Assembly: GCA_016934825.1 (NCBI GenBank)
Contig: JAFGSB010000018.1
Location: 1-64,000, forward strand
DNA from: Candidatus Zhuqueibacterota bacterium
Lineage (GTDB): Bacteria > Zhuqueibacterota > Zhuqueibacteria > Residuimicrobiales > Krinioviventaceae
Length of the DNA stretch: 64,000 bases
Direction of reading: 5' to 3'
Part shown: positions 36,896 through 45,909 of the stretch, one piece after another
Layout: every line of letters starts with the position of its first letter
How positions within the stretch are numbered: the first letter of the stretch is position 1
Notes under the pieces: generated by a model
Databases searched by the model: none
Seen by the model: the letters and a program-made list of their open reading frames with translations, nothing else
What the model was told of the DNA's origin: nothing
Made by a program: the position numbers and the translations under genes

Positions 36896-37067
36896 CCAAC
36901 TCCTCCAATGCACGAACCGGGCAAATATAAACACAATTCATGCATAACGTACATTTGTCGGTTATCCTCAAATCACTCTCCAGCAATTCGATCGCATCAT
37001 GCGGACACACACCGACACAAGTACCGCAAAAATCACAAAGTTCTCTATTAAATTTTATACTTTTCAT
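36885..37067 (-). CDS. 2[4Fe-4S] ferredoxin
   Basis: 60 residues with two complete cluster motifs: Cys11, 14, 17, 21-Pro and Cys39, 42, 45, 49-Pro. No extra domain. It is translationally coupled to the geranylgeranyl reductase (11-base overlap) and follows the UbiA-family gene by 15 bases, which points to electron transfer to the reductase rather than a general ferredoxin role. Confidence 0.95.
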   Translation of the reverse strand: MKSIKFNRELCDFCGTCVGVCPHDAIELLESDLRITDKCTLCMNCVYICPVRALEELDEG

Positions 37068-37082
37068 AACCCGAAATCCCTT

Positions 37083-38036
37083 CTAAGTGCGTAAGCTCGG
37101 ATATGTTATGTTGAACCTGTTCCTGTAATACCATTTTGAAAAAAAATAAAGAAAAACCAGTAATACCAGATATAAAGGGTAATGAAAACATATTATCAGT
37201 GATAAAAATAATGCTGCAAATTTATTCGTTTTTAACACGATCCTGTTTGATTTTGTAATTGCCGATTGTATAAAAAAAGGTAAAATGAGTATGGTTGGAA
37301 TTAATATAATTATATCCCGGGTAAACAATCCCGCGATTATCGCCAGAATATCAACAATTAAACCGGCCATAATTACCCTGTTGGCGCCGTATTTTACAGC
37401 CACTGTTATTTTGTTCGCACCCTTATCCCCTTCAATATCAGGAACGGTTGTCAAAAAGTATACAGCAATCAATCCAAGCACATACGGTGTTGCGTAATAA
37501 ATCATTTCCATGCCGGAATCTCCTTTGATCATCCAGCCGTAGATAAAAATAATATATCCTCCGAAGAAATTGGGTAAAATACCGCCGATTGGCTTATCCT
37601 TTAAAACGATCGGCCGACAGCTATACATCCAGCCCATAATAATAAATGAAATCGCCATCAATAAGGCGAGGTCGGACCGCTTCCAGATCATTATGATAAT
37701 TGGTATAACGATCAATAAAACAGTCTCAATATATGCCTTGCGAATGGATATATCTCCGTTGGCAATTAAAAAAAGTTTATTGTTCAGTTTATCGCTTTCA
37801 ACATCTTCTATTTGATTGATTAAAAAAACAGCGCCCATAAGCATGGTAAAAAGAGCTAAAAACAAAAAATTGTTTAAATTAATATATTCAAACCGGACTA
37901 ACCGATCGGTTATCGAATTATATGAACCAAACCGGGATTGTGCCCATAAACCGGCTAAAGACAGCGTCCAGACAGGGAAAAACAAAGTAGGCCTTAATAC
38001 AAAAAAATAATCAAAATATTTTATTATTTTCTTCAT
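37083..38036 (-). CDS. UbiA-family prenyltransferase
   Basis: Intramembrane aromatic or glycerol-phosphate prenyltransferase, 317 residues and about nine helices. The first Asp-rich motif is N74-Q-I-E-D78-V-E-S-D82, with Gln in place of the usual first Asp (NDxxD), followed by KLNNK. YSCRPIVLK (138-146) and the second motif D200-I-E-G-D204 are intact. Substrate cannot be decided: UbiA members make quinones, chlorophylls, hemes or archaeal digeranylgeranylglyceryl phosphate. The adjacent ferredoxin and geranylgeranyl reductase favour a saturated isoprenoid product. Confidence 0.9.
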   Translation of the reverse strand: MKKIIKYFDYFFVLRPTLFFPVWTLSLAGLWAQSRFGSYNSITDRLVRFEYINLNNFLFLALFTMLMGAVFLINQIEDVESDKLNNKLFLIANGDISIRKAYIETVLLIVIPIIIMIWKRSDLALLMAISFIIMGWMYSCRPIVLKDKPIGGILPNFFGGYIIFIYGWMIKGDSGMEMIYYATPYVLGLIAVYFLTTVPDIEGDKGANKITVAVKYGANRVIMAGLIVDILAIIAGLFTRDIIILIPTILILPFFIQSAITKSNRIVLKTNKFAALFLSLIICFHYPLYLVLLVFLYFFSKWYYRNRFNITYPSLRT

Positions 38037-38092
38037 CTTTTATTCATTGGTGTAAGATATGCTTTTTCTGTTGGGATTAAAAATATAAAAAA

Positions 38093-39526
38093 TTAATCTG
38101 TGATTTTAACTTTTTTTGCTTTTTCGTGCTGGAATTTACCAATATTATCTTCGATAACGATTGGGTATTTGCCGGTAAAACAAGCGGTACAAAAGCCCCC
38201 TTGCTCCTGGGAAACCGAATTCATCAAGCCATCTATTGATAAATAATGTAAACTGTCACATCCCAGAAAATCTGTGATTTCATCGACTGATTTATTATGT
38301 GCGATAAGTTCCTCTTTACTGGGGAAATCCATACCATAATAACAAGGGGATATGATAGGCGGGGAACTGACACGTACATGAATTTCCGTCGCTCCGGCCT
38401 GCCTGATCAGTTTTACCAGTTGTTTTAAAGTCGTACCCCGCACTATTGAATCCTCAACAACAACAACCCTTCTTCCCTGCAGAATACCTTTAACCGTATT
38501 GAACTTGATCCGAACTCCAAAGTCACGCATATTTTGTTTCGGATGAATAAATGTTCGCCCAATATAATGGTTCCTGATTAAACCGAGATCAAATTTTATG
38601 TTCGATCGTCGTGAAAATCCAACTGCGGCTGTATTACTTGAATCCGGGACGGAAATGACAATATCCGCATCCGTAGGGAGTTCCAGGGCAAGATTTTTAC
38701 CCAGTTTTCTCCTGACTTTATCTACATTTTCATTGAAAATTTTACTGTCCGGTCTGGAAAAATAAATGAACTCAAAAATACAGGCATGTCTTTTTTGGGA
38801 GTCATCAATCTTAAAGGCTCTTAAGCCTTGGTCACTCAACTCAACAAGTTCGCCCGGTTCAATGTCTCTTACATAATCGGCTCTCAGGATATCCAGCGCA
38901 CAGGTTTCTGAAACAACAAAATAGGTTTTCCCTTTTTTCCCGATACATAAAGGCCGAACACCATGGGGGTCCCGGGTCGCATAAATCCTGTCACGGGTCA
39001 TCATAACCAGGGAATAAGCACCTCTTATTTGACGCAAGGCGTCTATTATTTTTGCGGAAAATTCTTCCTTCTGAGAGCGGGCAATCAGGTGGGCAATCAC
39101 TTCGGTGTCCGTTGTCGTCTGAAATATGGACCCCTTTCCTTCCAGTTCCTGGCGTAAAATGCCGGAATTGGTAAAATTCCCATTGTGACTGATGGCAAGC
39201 GGTCCGTCTTTGCCCGTTAATAATAACGGTTGTGCGTTGATCAGATGTGTTGAACCGGTCGTTGAATAACGATTATGGCCAATGGCGATATGACCCTGTA
39301 AATAATTAAATATGTTAGGGTCCGAATAAACATCCGCTACCAGACCCTGGGCGATATGACGTCTGACTTCTTCACCATCACTACATACAATACCCGAACT
39401 TTCCTGGCCCCGGTGCTGAAGGGCATACAGTGCAAGGTAACTCAAATGAGCGGCTTCTTTATCTCCAAAAACTCCAACTATACCACAGTTCGATTCCGGT
39501 TTGTCTAAAATTCTTTTCTTCATCAT
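38093..39526 (-). CDS. purF: Amidophosphoribosyltransferase
   Basis: Commits PRPP to purine synthesis using glutamine. 477 residues, of the Bacillus-like type: a propeptide of about 13 residues precedes catalytic Cys14 (CGIVGVFGD). The glutaminase domain has HRGQESSG and GHNRYSTTG; the PRTase loop is VVVVEDSIVRGTTL. Four cysteines at the [4Fe-4S] positions are present (HACIFEF, LGCDSLHY, CTACFTGKY), implying autocatalytic maturation and oxygen sensitivity. Two consecutive Met codons make the exact start ambiguous. Flanked by unrelated genes. Confidence 0.96.
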   Translation of the reverse strand: MMKKRILDKPESNCGIVGVFGDKEAAHLSYLALYALQHRGQESSGIVCSDGEEVRRHIAQGLVADVYSDPNIFNYLQGHIAIGHNRYSTTGSTHLINAQPLLLTGKDGPLAISHNGNFTNSGILRQELEGKGSIFQTTTDTEVIAHLIARSQKEEFSAKIIDALRQIRGAYSLVMMTRDRIYATRDPHGVRPLCIGKKGKTYFVVSETCALDILRADYVRDIEPGELVELSDQGLRAFKIDDSQKRHACIFEFIYFSRPDSKIFNENVDKVRRKLGKNLALELPTDADIVISVPDSSNTAAVGFSRRSNIKFDLGLIRNHYIGRTFIHPKQNMRDFGVRIKFNTVKGILQGRRVVVVEDSIVRGTTLKQLVKLIRQAGATEIHVRVSSPPIISPCYYGMDFPSKEELIAHNKSVDEITDFLGCDSLHYLSIDGLMNSVSQEQGGFCTACFTGKYPIVIEDNIGKFQHEKAKKVKITD

Positions 39527-39534
39527 ATTTATAT

Positions 39535-39915
39535 CTATTTAGTGGTTAATATTAATAATCCGACTCCTGTTCCTGCTATATCAGCCGCAAGATCTTTATA
39601 ACTGGGGGCACTTTTTTTTATTGTACCGTCATAAATTTCTTTCAATATTCCAAATGATATCGAAAATCCAATGGAGAAATTCTTTGACGATGTACTTGAA
39701 AATTTCAATTCGTTTTTGGCAGTGTAATATCCAAAACCGGTTAAAAATGCACTTGCCGCAAAATGATGAACTTTGTCCCGGGCAAACCAGCGATCTGTAT
39801 TGTTGAACCGGGGTGTGTGACCTTTTAATGAATCAGGATTACTCTTATATTGTTCCTGTGCAGATAATGAAATAAAGGAAAATAAAATTAATATTATAAA
39901 AAAAAATATACGCAT
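39535..39915 (-). CDS. YfiM-like (DUF2279) exported protein
   Basis: 126 residues with a signal peptide (MRIFFFIILILFSFISLSAQ). The conserved pattern is DKVHHFAAS, then GILKEIYDG and DLAADIAGTGVG, typical of YfiM/DUF2279 proteins, small membrane-associated proteins of unknown function. It sits 8 bases before purF and 8 bases after the NSS transporter, so it is cotranscribed with both. Confidence 0.8.
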   Translation of the reverse strand: MRIFFFIILILFSFISLSAQEQYKSNPDSLKGHTPRFNNTDRWFARDKVHHFAASAFLTGFGYYTAKNELKFSSTSSKNFSIGFSISFGILKEIYDGTIKKSAPSYKDLAADIAGTGVGLLILTTK

Positions 39916-39923
39916 TTCAAATT

Positions 39924-41297
39924 TTAAAAATATTCTCCTGTAATGACAATATAAACAAAAATTATGAATATTGCAACGGGGCAGATAAAGCGAACCATAA
40001 ATGCCCAGAATTTGTTAAAATAAAAAATATTTTGATTTAACTCGATTTCCTTGAAAACGGATTTTAACCCCCATTTATAAGCAACAAAAATTGAAATAAG
40101 AAAAGCTCCGATGGTCAGCGAATAGTTTCCTAAAAGGGCATTTGCCAGATCAAGAAATCCCATATGTAATAATGGCAAATCGGTAAACCACCCGGAAGCG
40201 CCTGTCGACAGAGCGGACGGTATCCCGAGCAGAAAAGCAAGAATTGACATAACGATCACCGCGTTTACCCTTTTCCATTTCCATTCATCAACCATATAAG
40301 AAACCGTTACCTCCATCAAAGAAATAGTCGATGTTAACGCGGCAACCGACAATAACAGAAAAAATCCGGCTCCAAAAATAAAACCGCCAGGCATTTCGGC
40401 AAATATGGACGGTAATAAAACGAAAACCAGACCCGGGCCGCTCTCTTCCGGTTTTAATCCAACGAAAGACAGGGCCGGGAAAATCATCAAACCGGCAATA
40501 ATGGCAATGAGTGTATCAAATAAACAGACATATCCGGCCGAAATGGTTAAATTATCCCGCTTCGAAATATAACTTCCATAGGTTATCATGGCGCCCATAC
40601 CCAGACTTAACGAAAATAAGGCCTGACCAAGAGCATTGCCCACCGTTCCGGCGGTAATTTTAGTAAAATCCGGCTTTAAATAAAAGACCAGTCCTTCAGC
40701 GGCATTATTTAATGTTACGGAACGGATTGTTAATAATATGAGCAGAATAAATAATATCGGCATCAAAATTTTGGTCCAGCGTTCAATCCCCCTGGAAACT
40801 CCCCCAACAACAACATAAGCAGTAAAAATGATAAACACAAATAAATACCCGACCGCGGAATAAGGATTCCCCACAAAATTTTCGAATATTTGCTGCGAAA
40901 TATCTTTGGCAATAATAGTCGAAAATTCTCCGGATATTGTTTTCACAAAATAACCGACAGTCCACCCGGCGATAACGGAATAATAGGAAAGAATTCCGAC
41001 ACCGGTAGCCACACCCAGCATACCAACGACAGTCCATAAACTGCCGGGCGCCAGTTTGCGAAAAGCGCCCACAGGATTCAACTGCGTATTACGGCCGATT
41101 GCCAGCTCGGCTATCATAACCGGAGCACCGATCAGGATAACAAATAAAATATATAACAAAACAAAAGCGGCCCCGCCGTTTTGACCGGTTGCATATGGAA
41201 ACCGCCATATATTACCTAAACCAATGGCTGAACCGGCCGCTGCCAATACAAAGCCCATGCGGGAACCCCAGACGCCTCGTCCTTGTGAGGTTTGCAA
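39924..41297 (-). CDS. NSS-family sodium-dependent transporter
   Basis: Neurotransmitter:sodium symporter family protein (LeuT fold), 457 residues with 11-12 helices. TM1 holds the unwound substrate/sodium segment AAAGSAIGLGNIWRFPY; TM3 and TM6 regions are conserved (VGYFVKTI; LGQALFSLSLGMGAMITYGSY). Bacterial members usually move amino acids such as Leu, Trp or Tyr; substrate here is unknown. The TTG start is supported by AGGAGG six bases upstream. Confidence 0.93.
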   Translation of the reverse strand: MQTSQGRGVWGSRMGFVLAAAGSAIGLGNIWRFPYATGQNGGAAFVLLYILFVILIGAPVMIAELAIGRNTQLNPVGAFRKLAPGSLWTVVGMLGVATGVGILSYYSVIAGWTVGYFVKTISGEFSTIIAKDISQQIFENFVGNPYSAVGYLFVFIIFTAYVVVGGVSRGIERWTKILMPILFILLILLTIRSVTLNNAAEGLVFYLKPDFTKITAGTVGNALGQALFSLSLGMGAMITYGSYISKRDNLTISAGYVCLFDTLIAIIAGLMIFPALSFVGLKPEESGPGLVFVLLPSIFAEMPGGFIFGAGFFLLLSVAALTSTISLMEVTVSYMVDEWKWKRVNAVIVMSILAFLLGIPSALSTGASGWFTDLPLLHMGFLDLANALLGNYSLTIGAFLISIFVAYKWGLKSVFKEIELNQNIFYFNKFWAFMVRFICPVAIFIIFVYIVITGEYF

Positions 41298-41343
41298 TTA
41301 CGCCTCCTCCTTGTTATATTGTCAATTTCAATCAGACTGTACT

Positions 41344-41868
41344 TTATAATGGTATCCGCAAATTCAACGATATAACTGAGTATTTCGTATTATTCAAAGG
41401 TTCAATTTCTTCTTTAACTTTCATGCTCAAATTCGGACTGTCGTCAAAATTATAAAGATGTGCATCCACATACGCATCTGTAATACTGTACAGAATTGTC
41501 GCTCCCAGCCACCATATTGAAAGACTTTTATTTTCCCTGTAAAATTCTTTTTCCAGCTCCGTTTCAGACTGAACAGCATAATGATTCTGTATAACCGCGT
41601 TGATAACAAGTCCGATCTCGGTACCGCCGATTAATATTCCCTTAAACCATTTACCGTTATAAAACTGGCCCCATCCCGGAACAACCAGGGAACGTAACAT
41701 CGCCCCCCGGGGTGATTTGGTAATCTCCACTATGTTTGTATCCGGGTTAACGGGTAATTGTGTTAATTTTTTATTCGAAACTTTCAGGGTATCCTGACCA
41801 TAAGATGCTAAATTGACCAGTAACAAATACAAAATAACATATAATATCTTTGGGAGTGCTGTTTTCAT
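41344..41868 (-). CDS. DUF5683 exported/membrane protein
   Basis: 174 residues: signal peptide, a linker, then the DUF5683 core SPRGAMLRSLVVPGWGQFYNGKWFKG and two or three weakly hydrophobic helices with DAYVDAHLYNFDDSP. This family is common in Bacteroidota and relatives; function unknown. It follows ridA by 3 bases on the same strand. Confidence 0.82.
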   Translation of the reverse strand: MKTALPKILYVILYLLLVNLASYGQDTLKVSNKKLTQLPVNPDTNIVEITKSPRGAMLRSLVVPGWGQFYNGKWFKGILIGGTEIGLVINAVIQNHYAVQSETELEKEFYRENKSLSIWWLGATILYSITDAYVDAHLYNFDDSPNLSMKVKEEIEPLNNTKYSVISLNLRIPL

Positions 41869-41871
41869 TCT

Positions 41872-42261
41872 TTATCCAGCCAATTCGGCTATCACTTCAA
41901 TCTCGATCAATACATCTTTAGGTAAACGGGCAACCTCAACCGCTGCCCGCGCAGGGGGATCACTGCTGAAAAAGGACTCGTATACTGTATTCATTGCAAC
42001 AAAATCATTCATGTTTTTCAAAAAAACAGTAGTTTTTATTACATGAAGTAAATCCGAACCGGCGGCCTGCAAAACAGATTCAACATTTTTCAATACCTGT
42101 TTAGTTTGTTCTGTAATTCCCCCTTTAATAATTTCTCCTGAAACCGGGTCCATAGCAATTTGACCGGACACAAAAACCAGCTTTTGCCCGGACAGCACCA
42201 CAGCCTGACTATACGGGCCGATGGCTTTCGGAGCTTTATCAGTGCTTATTATTTTTTTCAT
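41872..42261 (-). CDS. ridA: RidA family enamine/imine deaminase
   Basis: Hydrolyses reactive 2-aminoacrylate and related imines formed by PLP enzymes. 129 residues, with KAPKAIGPYSQAV, GQIAMDPVSGEI, the active-site Arg in PPARAAVEVARLPKD, and the terminal IEVIAELAG. Its start lies 23 bases inside the end of the HD-GYP gene, in another frame, so translation is likely coupled. Confidence 0.95.
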   Translation of the reverse strand: MKKIISTDKAPKAIGPYSQAVVLSGQKLVFVSGQIAMDPVSGEIIKGGITEQTKQVLKNVESVLQAAGSDLLHVIKTTVFLKNMNDFVAMNTVYESFFSSDPPARAAVEVARLPKDVLIEIEVIAELAG

Positions 42262-43561
42262 TATGTTCCCTGATGTTTTCCCTGCGATGTTTTCTGAGAT
42301 AATATTTATTAAATAATACTTTTAATTCCCTATTTCCCTTTTCCCCGCTATGTAGTAAATCGTTCATATTATAAGATGATAAAATCTCAAGATCTTTTGG
42401 ATCAATTTTGTGTTTATTTCCATCTTCCATAATAATAACTATATTGTCCAGGCTGATCCTTTTTAACGCTTCGATATAAACGTCTTTAAATTTGGTCCCG
42501 GCGCCGTCTGACAAGACTTTGATCAATTCGGGGAAATTCATCCGCTCCCGGTAATGTCTTTTTGAGGAAAGGGCGTCAAAAACATCCGCAACGGCAATTA
42601 TCTTACTTAAACTGGGTATTTCTTTGTCTTTAAGTCCTTTCGGGTACCCGCTCCCGTCCAGGTTTTCGTGATGGGACGATGCAATAAGCGGAACATCCCT
42701 CAACTCACGGGAAAAATTAATTCTTTCCAGAATACTTTTTGTATAGTTGGAATGCTCTTTTATATGTTCAAATTCCTCGTTCGAAAGCTCCCCCTCTTTT
42801 GTTAAAACCGCTTCACGGATCGCGATTTTGCCATAATCATGCAGGAGAGAAGAAATTTTCAATATCCGCCTTTTATGGTCATCGAGGCCGATAATTTTAG
42901 CAATTTCATCGGTATACATGGCTATTCTTTTGGAATGGCCCGAGGTTAAGGGATCCCTGGCGTCAATTGTGCTGGCCAGCGTTTCGAGAAAACTGTCAAA
43001 AGTTTTGATTTGTTCCTCGTAAAGCTGTGCATTTTCTATTTGACTGGCGGAAAGCACGGCTATCGCGGATAATAATTCCTCATCATCCTTTGTAAACGCC
43101 CCGCCTTTTTTATTCAGGGTCTGAAACACACCGATTATTTCACCTTTCTTATTCCGGAGGGGCGCATTGAGTATATTACGCGTACGATAACCCGTTTTCT
43201 TATCGATATTCGGATTAAACCGTTCGTCCGAATACGCATCTTCAATGTTCAGTATTTCACCTGTCGAGGCAACATAACCGGCAATTCCAAGATGACTGGA
43301 AAAACGTATCTCTTTTTCCCCATGTGCGACTTTGGACCACAATTCTTTTTTATCCCGGTCAAGAATAAATACCGTGCACCTGTCGCAATTTAATGCTTTT
43401 TTAACTTCATCCATGATCAACATTAAAAGCCGATCAATTTCCAATTCCTGGGAAATATTACGTGTAACGCTCAGCAATAGTGATAATTTTTTGTGTTCCC
43501 TGCGATAATTTTCCAGTTCATCGGAGTATTTATAGTCGTCAATTTTATGATAATGTACCAT
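42239..43561 (-). CDS. GAF-HD-GYP cyclic-di-GMP phosphodiesterase
   Basis: Cytoplasmic signalling enzyme of 440 residues. GAF domain about residues 30-180 (FDSFLE marks its end), then HD-GYP with His209, His241-Asp242 and Lys245 (LLHDYGKIAI), His297-His298-Glu299 and Gly305-Tyr306-Pro307 (HHENLDGSGYPKG), and DVFDALSSKRHYRE. All catalytic residues are present, so it should hydrolyse c-di-GMP under control of the GAF ligand. The last ~60 residues are basic. It is the first gene of a long minus-strand run reaching rimO. Confidence 0.94.
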   Translation of the reverse strand: MVHYHKIDDYKYSDELENYRREHKKLSLLLSVTRNISQELEIDRLLMLIMDEVKKALNCDRCTVFILDRDKKELWSKVAHGEKEIRFSSHLGIAGYVASTGEILNIEDAYSDERFNPNIDKKTGYRTRNILNAPLRNKKGEIIGVFQTLNKKGGAFTKDDEELLSAIAVLSASQIENAQLYEEQIKTFDSFLETLASTIDARDPLTSGHSKRIAMYTDEIAKIIGLDDHKRRILKISSLLHDYGKIAIREAVLTKEGELSNEEFEHIKEHSNYTKSILERINFSRELRDVPLIASSHHENLDGSGYPKGLKDKEIPSLSKIIAVADVFDALSSKRHYRERMNFPELIKVLSDGAGTKFKDVYIEALKRISLDNIVIIMEDGNKHKIDPKDLEILSSYNMNDLLHSGEKGNRELKVLFNKYYLRKHRRENIREHNEKNNKH

Positions 43562-44034
43562 AATGATAAAATCATTTATACAACTAAAGTTTTTATAAAA
43601 CCACCTGAACCAGGCCTGTAAAACGTCTATAAACAGTAAACATCACCAAATCGCTTTCATTCCGTTCAGAAAATATATAAAATAAAACATCTGTAACTTG
43701 GAATCCATTCTTTAAATTATGGCCAAAGATACAGATTTTTATTCTATTTCAAAAATCAAATAATTCACTCGTATCCGAAATCAACCGGAAACTTTTAAAT
43801 ATAACCATTAAATATCATAAATAAAAACGCTATTCATCACTTATAACAGTTGCCAACAGCATTATACACACAACTGCCGCTTGTTTGTGACACACGATAC
43901 AACGGTTATTAGCTTTAAATTCATTAAATTTATGTTGCTTTACAAAAATATAAATCAATGAACTATTATAAAAACCGTTTACCAATTCATTTTATACAAA
44001 TTAATCGTATGCGTAGGAACGTTGGTGATTGAAA
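43562..44034. other. 473-base gene-free region
   Basis: Largest gap in the window. No credible reading frame on either strand. It includes an imperfect 67-base palindrome at 43843-43909. The HD-GYP operon promoter should lie near its left end and the 3' end of the msbA-like transcript near its right end; no T-tailed terminator is seen. Confidence 0.5.
43843..43909. repeat. Imperfect palindrome with complementary ends
   Basis: ATAACAGTTG (43843-43852) is complementary to CAACGGTTAT (43900-43909) at 9 of 10 positions. Inside, CCAACAGC partly pairs with GCTTGTTTG. The AAC...GTT ends recall attC-like or REP-like elements, but the integron core consensus is not met. Confidence 0.35.
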
Positions 44035-45897
44035 TTACAATTTGAATTGCATATTATAAAGTTTTTGATACAAACCCGGGACATTAACCAGTTCGTCGTG
44101 TTTGCCAAGCTGTACAATTTTTCCGTTATCCAACACGACTATTCTGTCAGCGTTCAAAATAGTCGATAAACGGTGCGCAATCACAAATGATGTTCTGTTT
44201 TTCATCAATCGCTCAATAGCCTGCTGAACCAGCAATTCGGATTCCGTATCCAGAGCGGAAGTCGCCTCATCCAAAATCAGCAACGGCGGATTTTTAAGAA
44301 TCGCACGGGCAATGGCCAGTCTTTGGCGTTGTCCCCCGGATAGCGTAACGCCGCGCTCTCCGATATTCGTATCATAACCCTGTGAAAGATTTTTTATAAA
44401 TCCATGCGCATTGGCGATTTTGGCGGCCTGTATAACCTGTTCAAGAGATTTATCCGTTAACCCGTAAGCAATATTGTTCCTGACAGTATCATTAAAAAGT
44501 ATGGTTTCCTGAGTTACAAACCCCATAAGCCGGCGCAGCGAACCCAGATCAATTTCAGTTAAATTGATCCCGTCCAGTAATATCCTGCCATCAACCGGAT
44601 CATAAAATCTTGGTAACAGGTCGACAAATGTCGATTTTCCGGCGCCGCTGGGCCCGACAATGGCCAAAATTTCTCCCTTTTGCACGTTGACGGAAATATT
44701 CTCAAGAACGTTAACCTTATTGTTATAACTAAAACTTACATCGATGAATTCTATTGATTTGTTAAAATCTTTGACATGGACGGGGTTGGCAGGATTTTTA
44801 ATATCAGATTCCAGGTCCAGCACCTTAAAAATGCGTTCCCCGGCTGCCAATGCCTCCTGAATACGATTGTTAACACTGGAGAGTTCTTTAACCGGCTGCA
44901 TAATTGAAAATATCAACAATAAAAAAAAGATAAATTCATCCGGTGTCAACAATTGTCCTTTTAAAACCATATCACCGCCGAACCATAAAATGCCAACAGC
45001 CACCGAAGTCCCCAAAAATTCGGTTAACGGCGACGAAAGATTACGCGTGCGGGTTATCCTGAGCAGCACCTTGAAAAATTGCTGGGTTTCGTGTTTAAAT
45101 TTTTTGATCTCGAAATTTTCCATGGCAAATGCTTTGACAATACGCACTCCCGATATGGATTCCTGCAGAACCGATGTTACATTTGCCATCTTTTCCTGAG
45201 ATATTTTGCTCTGCTTTCTTAATTTCAAACTAATCCAGCCGATAATCACAAGACTGAATGGTGCGACGACCATGGCAATCAACGTCAACTTCCAGCTTAT
45301 CATGACGGCAAGAGATAAAGCAATGATTATCATCAGGGGGTTTTTGATCATTGTGACAAAACTGGCGGAAACGCCGTTATTGACCAGTGTGACATCATTG
45401 GTAATTCTGGAGATGATTTGCCCGGTTCGCGTTCTGTGATAATAACTGAGAGATAAATTATTGATATGACTGTAAATATCGTTACGGATGTCCCTGATAA
45501 CCCCCTGTTCCACAAACGCCATTAAATAGGACTGTAAATAAGAAAAAATATTTTTAAAAAATATCAGTATAATAATGAAAATACAGACTCGCTGCAATGC
45601 TTCCCGGCGGTTTTCACCGGAAAAGAAATCATACAATTTGGACTTTATTGTTTTCCATTGTTTGTTTAACGTGCCCGGTATGGCCTGTTCAATCGGATTA
45701 ATCGAAGATGAATCCATAGTCCCTTCTGAAACCGTAACAGTATTATTTTGTGAATGGAAAATTGTATTCAGAAAAGGCATAACGGACATTAATGAAGCGC
45801 CGTTAAACAGGGTGAACAGCAAAATGCACAAAATTGAACAGGATAAACGAAACCAGTAGGGTTTAAGGTACTTTAATATTCGGAAGAAAATTCTCAT
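44035..45897 (-). CDS. ABC transporter, MsbA-like lipid/drug exporter (half transporter)
   Basis: 620 residues: a six-helix exporter TMD (about 1-340, with a longer than usual TM1-TM2 loop rich in Ser/Thr) and an ATPase domain with Walker A GPSGAGKST, Q-loop VTQETILF, signature LSGGQRQR, Walker B LLILDEATSALD and H-loop AHRLST. It functions as a homodimer, and closeness to MsbA suggests flipping lipid A core or phospholipid; drug export is the alternative. It follows the DUF4834 gene by 12 bases. Confidence 0.9.
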   Translation of the reverse strand: MRIFFRILKYLKPYWFRLSCSILCILLFTLFNGASLMSVMPFLNTIFHSQNNTVTVSEGTMDSSSINPIEQAIPGTLNKQWKTIKSKLYDFFSGENRREALQRVCIFIIILIFFKNIFSYLQSYLMAFVEQGVIRDIRNDIYSHINNLSLSYYHRTRTGQIISRITNDVTLVNNGVSASFVTMIKNPLMIIIALSLAVMISWKLTLIAMVVAPFSLVIIGWISLKLRKQSKISQEKMANVTSVLQESISGVRIVKAFAMENFEIKKFKHETQQFFKVLLRITRTRNLSSPLTEFLGTSVAVGILWFGGDMVLKGQLLTPDEFIFFLLLIFSIMQPVKELSSVNNRIQEALAAGERIFKVLDLESDIKNPANPVHVKDFNKSIEFIDVSFSYNNKVNVLENISVNVQKGEILAIVGPSGAGKSTFVDLLPRFYDPVDGRILLDGINLTEIDLGSLRRLMGFVTQETILFNDTVRNNIAYGLTDKSLEQVIQAAKIANAHGFIKNLSQGYDTNIGERGVTLSGGQRQRLAIARAILKNPPLLILDEATSALDTESELLVQQAIERLMKNRTSFVIAHRLSTILNADRIVVLDNGKIVQLGKHDELVNVPGLYQKLYNMQFKL

Positions 45898-45909
45898 AAA
45901 AAATCTTTG

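Noticed and set aside
43843-43909. Calling the palindrome an integron attC site
   Set aside because: The RYYYAAC/GTTRRRY core is not satisfied and there is no integrase or cassette array.
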